A DNA stretch of 64,000 bases from positions 5,144-69,143 of the forward strand of contig DF820466.1 in the NCBI GenBank assembly GCA_000739535.1, read 5' to 3'. Of the stretch, positions 52,395 to 59,087 are shown piece after piece. The translations under genes were made by a program, and so were the position numbers. The stretch comes from Candidatus Vecturithrix granuli (GTDB taxonomy: Bacteria; Moduliflexota; Moduliflexia; Moduliflexales; Moduliflexaceae). Positions within the stretch are counted from its first letter, which is position 1. The number at the start of each line of letters is the position of its first letter. The notes beneath the pieces were generated by a model, which was not told the origin of the DNA, did no database searches, and saw only the letters and a program-made list of their open reading frames with translations.

Positions 52395-55106
52395 ATGGCA
52401 ACAATACATATCAGCATCAACGGCAAAGCGATTGAGGCGAAGCCAGGGATGACAATCTTGGAGGCCGCGAATGAGGCCAATATCCATATTCCGACCCTGT
52501 GTTATCATCCCAGCCTTCCGCCTGATGGCGCGTGTCGTGTCTGTTTGGTTCAGGTGAAAGGGTCGCCGACTCTCCAAACATCCTGTACATTTCCGGTGAG
52601 TGAAGGCATGGAAGTGTTTACTGATGTGCCTGAAGTCAAGTTAGCTCGCAGAACGGTGGTGGAATTGCTGTTGGCCGATCACCCGTTAGATTGCATGACC
52701 TGCGAAAGCGCCGGGGCCTGTGAACTGCAAGACCTGGCTTATGAAATGAATATCGAACGGTCGCCATTTCCGCCCTCAGCAGAACCCCGTCCGGTTGATC
52801 CGGATCCGAATCCAATGATTCGTTGGGATATGAATAAATGCGTACTCTGCCGCCGTTGCGTACGCGCCTGTCACCACATTACCGGAGCGGATATTTTAAC
52901 GGTGTCAGAGCGCGGATTTCCGGCCACCATTTCGACCGCCTTTGGCGAGACGCTCGAAGCATCGGCGTGTGAATTCTGCGGGCAGTGCGTGGAATTTTGT
53001 CCGGTCAACGCCATTTCGGAAAAGCTTCCACGTCATAAAGCGCGCGAATGGGAAATCAAAAAGGTGCGGACTACCTGCGCCTACTGCGGCTGCGGGTGTA
53101 ATTTAGAACTGCATGTGAAAGACAATGAAGTCGTGAAAGTGCGCACCTATTTCGGCGCAGAAGCGAATGAAGGCGCGACGTGCGTGAAAGGACGTTTCGG
53201 GTATCAATATCTCAATCATCCGGATCGCCTCACCACTCCGCTGATTCGCAAAAATGGCGAACTGGTTGAATCTACCTGGGATGAAGCTCTGGATTTCGTG
53301 GCAACCCAATTTGGTCAAATTAAGGAGAAACACGGCGCAGATGCATTAGCTGTCCTGACCTCCGCGCGCTGTACCAACGAGGAAAACTATGTGGTACAAA
53401 AATTCGCGCGGGCGGTGTTGGGCACAAATAATGTTGACCACTGCGCGCGTCTCTGACACTCCGCTACCGTGACCGGTCTGGCCACAGCGTTTGGAAGCGG
53501 AGCAATGACAAATTACACCGCTGATTTTGAAAATAGTAAAGCGTTCTTTATTATCGGGTCAAACACCCTTGAACAACACCCGATTATCGCCTATAAAGTG
53601 CGCAAAGTAGTGCGGGAAAAAGGGGCAAAACTGGTTATTGTTGACCCGCGCGAAGTCCCATTGGCGAAAATCGCGGATATGCACCTGAAAATCAAACCGG
53701 GTTCGAATATTGCCATTTTGAATGGTTTGATGAAGGTGATTCTGGATGAAGACCTGTGGGATAAAGCTTACGTGCAAGAGCGCACCGAAGGCTTTGACGA
53801 ATTGAAGGCCATGTTGGATAAAGTGACGCCGGCATGGGTGGAAGAAATCACCGGCGTGTCGTGGCAGCAGGTGCAGGAAGCCGCGCGCATGATCGCCGTG
53901 AACAAACCCTGCGCTTTGATCTATTGCATGGGGATCACGCAGCATATCACCGGGCATCAGAATGTGCTCTCGTGCGCCAATCTGCAAATGTTACTTGGCA
54001 ATGTCGGCGTCCCGGGCGGCGGCGTGAATCCGTTGCGTGGGCAGAATAATGTGCAAGGCGCGTGTGACATGGGCGGATTGCCGAATGTATTCACCGGCTA
54101 TCAAGTGGTAATTAACGCTGATATTCGCAAGAAATTCGAACAAGCCTGGGGCGTGGAAGCCTTACCTGCCAACGTCGGTTTGACCGTGACGGAAATGGTG
54201 GGCGGCGCCGGTAAGAAAATCAAAGGTTTGTATGTCGTCGGAGAAAACCCGATGGTGAGCGATCCTGACCTGAACCACGTCAAAGACAGCCTCGAAAAAC
54301 TTGATATTCTAGTGGTGCAGGATATGTTTCTAACCGAAACCGCGCAACTGGCAGATGTGGTGTTGCCAGCGGCCTCGTTTGCAGAAAAGGACGGCACATT
54401 TTCCAATACCGAGCGTCGGGTGCAGCGCGTGCGTAAAGCGATTGACCCGCCGGGCCAGGCGCGTTCCGACTGGGAAATTGTTTGTGATTTAGCTACCAGG
54501 ATGGGTTATCCGATGCACTATGCGCATCCGTCTGACATTATGGATGAGATCGCCAGCGTTACCCCGAGTTACGCTGGAATTAGCTATGATCGGTTGGAAA
54601 AGGATGGCATCCAGTGGCCCTGCCCGACCAAGGATCATCCGGGCACGAAAATTCTGCACGTGGGCAAATTCTCCCGCGGCCTGGGTAAATTCAGCGCAGT
54701 CGAATACCTGCCGCCGAGCGAACAGCCGGATCAAGAGTATCCGCTCATCTTCACAACCGGCCGCAGTTTGTTCCAGTATCACACCGGAACAATGACGCGG
54801 CGTTCGGCTGGCATCAATACGCTTGCGCCGGAAGCGACGGTCGAAATCCATCCGGAAGACGCCAACAAATACGGCATTGCCGATGGCGATAAGGTCAAGG
54901 TCAGTTCACGGCGCGGACAGGTAGTTGCGCAAGCCTCAGTGGGGCAGAAACCGCTGGTCGGATCGCCGATCCCAGGCGTCGTCTTTATGACGTTCCATTA
55001 TGCTGAAGCGTCAGCGAACTTCCTGACCAGCCCGAAAGTTGATCCGATTGCGAAAATTCCTGAATTCAAAGCCTGTGCTGTCAAAGTTGAGAAATTTGCA
55101 GTATAA
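52395..55106 (+). CDS. fdhA: Selenocysteine-containing formate dehydrogenase, catalytic subunit
   Basis: 903-aa molybdenum or tungsten enzyme oxidising formate or reducing CO2. An in-frame UGA at 53454..53456 interrupts the frame at residue 354, in the context DHCARL-U-HSATVTGL, exactly where formate dehydrogenases carry the Cys/Sec metal ligand; both sides are in the same frame. Domains: 2Fe-2S ferredoxin (C36, C47, C50, C64), His-Cys3 cluster (H96, C100, C103, C109), two 4Fe-4S clusters (C149-C159, C192-C202), then the molybdopterin catalytic part starting with CAYCGCGC (228-235) and C263. The form resembles the NAD-linked FdhA of acetogens, but no diaphorase subunit is adjacent. The ATG lacks a good ribosome-binding site. 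Confidence 0.94.
53462..53489 (+). promoter_or_regulatory. SECIS-like hairpin for selenocysteine insertion
   Basis: Starting 5 nt after the UGA, CGCT pairs with AGCG and inside it TGACC with GGCCA (one A-C mismatch), with apical loop GGTCT. The loop text GGUCUG is the same as in the Escherichia coli fdhF SECIS element, which binds SelB. The distance from the UGA is right for a bacterial SECIS. Confidence 0.75.
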
Positions 55107-55126
55107 GGGAGTAGAAATCTCTTACT

Positions 55127-55159
55127 AAAGGCGTCATGGCATTCATGACGCCTTTTTTT
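55127..55159 (+). terminator. Intrinsic terminator behind fdhA
   Basis: AAAGGCGTCATG pairs with CATGACGCCTTT around GCATT-type loop, followed by seven T. It ends 4 nt before the next start codon. Confidence 0.85.
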
Positions 55160-55163
55160 GCCT

Positions 55164-56276
55164 ATGAAAATAATACCATTTAAACTCGAACGATTTTTTG
55201 CACAGTATGAATTCAATGTGCCCTATCTGCTCTGTTGTTCAGACTGCGAATCCCTTACGGTGCAGGAGCTTTTGGAACTTGAACCCGGCGCACAAGAGCA
55301 GTTGCAACGCCTCTGGCTCGGCTACACCGAATCTACCGGTCATCCCGAACTGCGCCAGGAAATTGCGCGATTGTATGCGCGCATCAGCCCTGAGCAAGTC
55401 TTAGTTCACGCCGGGGCCGAAGAAGCGATTTTCAATTTCATGAATGTCATGCTTGAGCGCGGCGATCATGTAATTGTGCATGACCCGTGCTACCAGTCAT
55501 TGCGCGATGTCGCCGCAGCCATCGGCTGCGAAGTCACCAAATGGACCGGACAGGAACAGGATCGCTGGGAACTTGATTTGGAGTTTCTGCGCCGGCAGAT
55601 CAAGCGTAATACCAGAGCGATCATCATGAATTGCCCGCACAATCCGACCGGCTATCTTATGGACCTTCAGAAATTTCAGCAAGTGATCCAGCTTGCCCGA
55701 GAGCGCAATCTGCTGCTATTTTCGGATGAAGTCTATCGCGGCCTGGAATATAACCAGGACGATCAACTCCCGGCCGCCTGCGATCTGTATGAAAATGCCG
55801 TCTCCTTAGGCGTCATGTCGAAAACCTACGGATTAGCCGGCTTGCGCATCGGGTGGATCGCGACGCAAAACCAGGAAATCTACGCCAGCATGGCCGGGTT
55901 TAAGGATTATACCTCGATTTGCAGCAGTGCTCCCAGCGAATTGCTTGCCACAATCGCATTACGTCACAGAGATCACCTGGTGCAACAGAATCGCGCTATC
56001 ATCATGAACAACCTGCATCAGTTGAATAATTTTTTCTATACCCATCACGATCTGTTTGATTGGATTGCGCCAGAAGCCGGACCGATTGCGTTTCCACGCC
56101 TGAAAACTGACCAGGATATCGAAGCGTTTTGTCTGGATATTGCCCGGAAAAAAGGCGTGTTGCTGCTTCCCGGCAACTATTACGATTTTGGCAACAAGCA
56201 TTTCCGCATCGGCTTCGGACGGAAAAATATGCCGGAGGCCCTGGAACACTTTGAGGAATATCTTCAAGAAATGTAG
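55164..56276 (+). CDS. PLP-dependent aminotransferase, class I/II
   Basis: 370-aa fold-type I aminotransferase. The cofactor lysine is K220 in SKTYGLAGLRIGW; other contacts are in MNCPHNPTGYLMD (Asn) and LLLFSDEVYRGLEY (Asp, Tyr), and the substrate carboxylate arginine is in HFRIGFGR near the C-terminus. The N-terminal part ends with LGYTESTGHPELRQEIA. The start codon follows a terminator T-run by 4 nt and lacks a ribosome-binding site, so either the stem is used as a switch or a later start is used. The amino donor and acceptor are unknown. Confidence 0.88.
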   Translation: MKIIPFKLERFFAQYEFNVPYLLCCSDCESLTVQELLELEPGAQEQLQRLWLGYTESTGHPELRQEIARLYARISPEQVLVHAGAEEAIFNFMNVMLERGDHVIVHDPCYQSLRDVAAAIGCEVTKWTGQEQDRWELDLEFLRRQIKRNTRAIIMNCPHNPTGYLMDLQKFQQVIQLARERNLLLFSDEVYRGLEYNQDDQLPAACDLYENAVSLGVMSKTYGLAGLRIGWIATQNQEIYASMAGFKDYTSICSSAPSELLATIALRHRDHLVQQNRAIIMNNLHQLNNFFYTHHDLFDWIAPEAGPIAFPRLKTDQDIEAFCLDIARKKGVLLLPGNYYDFGNKHFRIGFGRKNMPEALEHFEEYLQEM

Positions 56277-56304
56277 AACGAAATTGTATTTCGTTTCTCT
56301 ATGC

Positions 56305-56343
56305 GTTGTTTCGGGAATTTCGAAGACTCATTCCCGAAACAAC
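56305..56343 (+). repeat. TTGTTTCGGGAAT hairpin repeat, copy 2
   Basis: GTTGTTTCGGGAAT and ATTCCCGAAACAAC enclose TTCGAAGACTC. It matches the copy at 1553..1593 in opposite orientation. It lies just upstream of psuK, between the aminotransferase stop and the psuK start. Confidence 0.7.
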
Positions 56344-56358
56344 AAACAACAAAGATCA

Positions 56359-57279
56359 ATGTACCCATACGTTACCGTAATTGGCGGCGTCAATCTGGAC
56401 ATCAAAGGCTGTCCCCTGGGACAATTGACGGCTGCGACCTCAAATTCGGGCAAAGTGCATACCTCCGCCGGAGGCGTGGGGCGCAATATTGCACATAATC
56501 TGGCTTTGCTCGGCGTCCCGGTGTATTTACTTGCTGCCGTCGGGAATGACAGCTTTGGCGCGCAGATTTTGGCTGAAACCAGAGAGGCTGGCGTTCAGGT
56601 GGATTATATGCAGGTGATCGCAGGACAGCAGACCGGAATCTATCTCGCTGTGCTCGATCATGTGCACGATCTGTCCGTAGCAATTGCTGATATGGACGTC
56701 ACCGCATCTATTAATCAAGACTATCTTGAGCAGCAGCGCGGCCTGATTCAACAGAGCCGTGTTGTCGTCTTAGAAACGAATCTCAGCACAGAGGCGCTGC
56801 GGACAGCGATTAAACTCTGTCGGCAGGCGCAGATTCCTTATCTGATCGAACCGGTTTCCGTTGAAAAGGCCCGAAAAATTCATGCCATTTCAGGAAATGT
56901 GGACACGATTACGCCCAACACATCAGAATTAGAAGCCCTGTCAGGGCGCAAGTTCGCAACTATGGAGAGCCTTCCGGCAGTTTGCGCCGAATTACAGGGA
57001 CGATTTCGACATCTGTTGGTGACGCTGGGTGCGCAAGGGGTCTATCATTATGACGCCTCAGCACAATGTGGCCAACACTATGCGGCCTTCCCGACCCGTG
57101 TGCTTGACGCCAATGGCGCGGGAGATGCGTTTGTGGCCGGTTTTGTCAGCGGAATTTTTCATGAATACCAGATTGATCGCTGCATTCGTCTGGGCATGGC
57201 TGCCGCTCATTTCACGCTTCAGTCCATTGATACTGTGAATAATGAATTAACTTTTGAACGCTGTTTAACTTTAATTTGA
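56359..57279 (+). CDS. psuK: Pseudouridine kinase (PfkB family)
   Basis: 306-aa PfkB-family kinase that would phosphorylate pseudouridine to pseudouridine 5'-phosphate. VTVIGGVNLDIKGCPLGQLT and TSAGGVGRNIAHNLALLG are the substrate-binding N-terminal segments seen in PsuK; the catalytic signature is DANGAGDAFVAGFVSGI. The identification rests on the adjacent psuG gene as well as on these segments. ATG 56359 gives the family N-terminus; the frame is open far upstream, overlapping the aminotransferase. Confidence 0.88.
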   Translation: MYPYVTVIGGVNLDIKGCPLGQLTAATSNSGKVHTSAGGVGRNIAHNLALLGVPVYLLAAVGNDSFGAQILAETREAGVQVDYMQVIAGQQTGIYLAVLDHVHDLSVAIADMDVTASINQDYLEQQRGLIQQSRVVVLETNLSTEALRTAIKLCRQAQIPYLIEPVSVEKARKIHAISGNVDTITPNTSELEALSGRKFATMESLPAVCAELQGRFRHLLVTLGAQGVYHYDASAQCGQHYAAFPTRVLDANGAGDAFVAGFVSGIFHEYQIDRCIRLGMAAAHFTLQSIDTVNNELTFERCLTLI

Positions 57280-57325
57280 TTATCAGGAACACTAAGTACT
57301 TTGACAAAATGACCGTCTCATGTTT

Positions 57326-57392
57326 GCCCCAGAGACCCAGAGCTCGCAGAGAAGAGATGAAATGAATCTCTGTGTTCTCTGTGTCTCTGTGG
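57326..57392. repeat. Imperfect CAGAGA-rich inverted repeat
   Basis: GCCCCAGAGACCCAGAG on the left and CTCTGTGTCTCTGTGGC on the right form a long imperfect hairpin between psuK and psuG. Similar CAGAGAACACAGAG repeats are common in environmental bacteria. It separates two genes that should be expressed together. Confidence 0.6.
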
Positions 57393-57426
57393 CAAAAAAC
57401 ATGCAGATAATTTTGTCCAACTACTT

Positions 57427-58371
57427 ATGAACAGTATGAACGTATACATCCAATGTTCAGACACTGTAAAGCAGGCCATTGAGGCTAAATTGCCGCTTGT
57501 TGCGTTAGAATCAACCATAATTTCGCACGGTATGCCCTACCCTGAAAACATTGAAACCGCGCAAGCGGTTGAGGAGCTTATCATGCAAGAAGGCGCGATT
57601 CCGGCCACGATTGCTATTATTGCAGGAAAAATTACTGTGGGTCTCACTACTGAGCAAATGGAATTTCTGGCAATTGAGAAAAATATCGTGAAAGCCAGTC
57701 GCCGTGATTTGCCGGTGATTCTGACCAAGAAGTTGCATGCCTCAACCACCGTCGCTGCCACCATGATTTGCGCGCGTCTCGCCGGAATCGAAGTATTTGT
57801 GACCGGCGGTATCGGCGGCGTGCATCGCGGCGCAGAGCATTCCTTTGATATTTCTGCAGATTTGCAAGAATTGGCGACTACCAATGTGGCTGTGGTTTCG
57901 GCCGGGGCCAAAGCGATTCTCGATCTGCCCCTGACAATGGAATATCTGGAGACTCAGGGTGTGCCGGTGCTGGGTTATCAAACCGATGAGTTTCCGGCTT
58001 TTTACACCCGAACCAGCGGCATTCCGGTCAATTATCGCGTTGATACGCCCGCCGAAATCGCCCGGATTCTATGCGCCAAATGGGATTTGGGCTTAGATGG
58101 CGGCGTGATCATCGGCAATCCGATCCCGGAAGAATATTCGATGGATCCTGTGACAATGAATACCGCCATTGAAATAGCCCTCAAACAAGCCGATGAATGT
58201 GGCGTCAAAGGCAAAGAGGTGACTCCCTTTTTGCTGGATAAGATCAAGGAATTGACCAGCGGTGAAAGCCTGGCCGCCAATATCGCTCTCATCAAAAACA
58301 ACGCCTTGCTCGGGGCCAGAATTGCGCGGGAGTTAAATTCCATGAAGAGAGATAAGCAAGAAGGCTTTTGA
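57427..58371 (+). CDS. psuG: Pseudouridine-5'-phosphate glycosidase
   Basis: 314-aa enzyme that splits pseudouridine 5'-phosphate into uracil and ribose 5-phosphate. Family text is visible throughout: VALESTIISHGMPYPENIE, ASRRDLP, ASTTVAATMICARLAGIEVFVTGGIGGVHRGAE, VVSAGAKAILDLPLTMEYLE and QTDEFPAFYTR; the catalytic lysine of the family lies in the AGAKAILD region. It follows psuK on the same strand. The products join PRPP and pyrimidine salvage (upp, 7764..8429). An ATG at 57436 is an alternative start. Confidence 0.94.
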   Translation: MNSMNVYIQCSDTVKQAIEAKLPLVALESTIISHGMPYPENIETAQAVEELIMQEGAIPATIAIIAGKITVGLTTEQMEFLAIEKNIVKASRRDLPVILTKKLHASTTVAATMICARLAGIEVFVTGGIGGVHRGAEHSFDISADLQELATTNVAVVSAGAKAILDLPLTMEYLETQGVPVLGYQTDEFPAFYTRTSGIPVNYRVDTPAEIARILCAKWDLGLDGGVIIGNPIPEEYSMDPVTMNTAIEIALKQADECGVKGKEVTPFLLDKIKELTSGESLAANIALIKNNALLGARIARELNSMKRDKQEGF

Positions 58372-58566
58372 CGACTTTTTTTTGCTTATGAAGGATGAAG
58401 GTATAGCGAAGAATTGTAAATCCGCTTCCTGGCATGGAGAATTGTGCTGTATCTGGGCGAGTAAAAATTTCCTTGACTTTTCCTTTCTTCCTAAAAAGCG
58501 TGCCTCCAACTATCAGACACAACTGATTGATATTACTACATCATTTCCTGAGTTTTTACGAGTTCA

Positions 58567-58615
58567 GGAGTACAAAGCAGCCTTTGCGCAATGTGCAACG
58601 GCTGCTTTGTACTCC
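58567..58615. repeat. 16-bp inverted repeat GGAGTACAAAGCAGCC
   Basis: GGAGTACAAAGCAGCC (58567..58582) and its complement (58600..58615) enclose 17 nt. It adjoins the longer inverted repeat at 58617..58727. Both are in the 716-nt gene-free gap behind psuG. Confidence 0.75.
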
Positions 58616-58616
58616 T

Positions 58617-58727
58617 ATGAAACTACAAGGATTTTGTGTAGGAAGGATTCCTGGCGGCGAATTGGTCGGCGTAACACCGAACCCTGCCTCCGAGAATCCT
58701 TCCTACACAAAATCCTTGTAGTTTCAT
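58617..58727. repeat. 34-bp perfect inverted repeat
   Basis: The arms 58617..58650 and 58694..58727 are exact complements (ATGAAACTACAAGGATTTTG...), separated by 43 nt that contain a further small palindrome (TCGGCGT...CACCGA). It has the layout of a non-autonomous element. No other copy is in the window, though CTTCCTACAC recurs near 22870. Confidence 0.8.
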
Positions 58728-58765
58728 CATGCCGGACGAGCGTCCGCTCATGTGAACTCCTTTGA

Positions 58766-58834
58766 AAATGTAGCGCGAAACTCCAGTTTCGCGCACCAGT
58801 GAGACTGCCGCGAAACTGGAGTTTCGCGGGACAT
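58766..58834. repeat. Paired GCGAAA hairpin repeat, copy 5
   Basis: AAATGTAGCGCGAAACTCC, GTTTCGCG and the mirrored pair CCGCGAAACTGG/AGTTTCGCGG. Nearly the same as the copy at 23201..23269, including flanking text (GGGTGAGCG). It lies in the repeat-rich gap behind psuG. Confidence 0.8.
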
Positions 58835-58943
58835 CTCTCATTTTCAGTGCCGGGTGAGCGTCAGCTCATGACCTCTCCTAAAATTACTGAAACAGCGCAT
58901 TGTTGGTACCGGGGAGAATCGAAAGAAAATATGGATTATTCTA

Positions 58944-59070
58944 AGAAGCTGTTTTAAAAGTTTGCAGGTGAGGAGTGCGAAAGCTCTGCTTTCGCTGTCA
59001 AAGCAGAGCTTTGACACTCCTGTTCACCTCTCTCGAAATGCCCGTTGCATGGACTTTTAAAACAGCTTCT
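58944..59070. mobile_element. MITE-like element with 18-bp perfect terminal inverted repeats
   Basis: 127 bp bounded by AGAAGCTGTTTTAAAAGT (58944..58961) and its exact complement (59053..59070). The centre carries a GTGCGAAAGCTCTGC double hairpin (58975..59021), a family also found alone elsewhere. TAA flanks both ends if the terminal base is counted as duplicated. A truncated second copy is at 1..64. It ends 17 nt before the start of the next gene and may form its 5' leader. Confidence 0.75.
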
Positions 59071-59087
59071 AAGGAACAAGAAATTAT

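Noticed and set aside
52012-52404. 130-codon minus-strand frame upstream of fdhA
   Set aside because: No ribosome-binding site, no recognisable domain, low-complexity composition, and overlap with the fdhA start region.
53454-53468. Frameshift or nonsense mutation splitting fdhA into two genes
   Set aside because: Both parts are in the same frame, the single stop is UGA at the known Sec position, and a SECIS-like hairpin follows; recoding explains it better.
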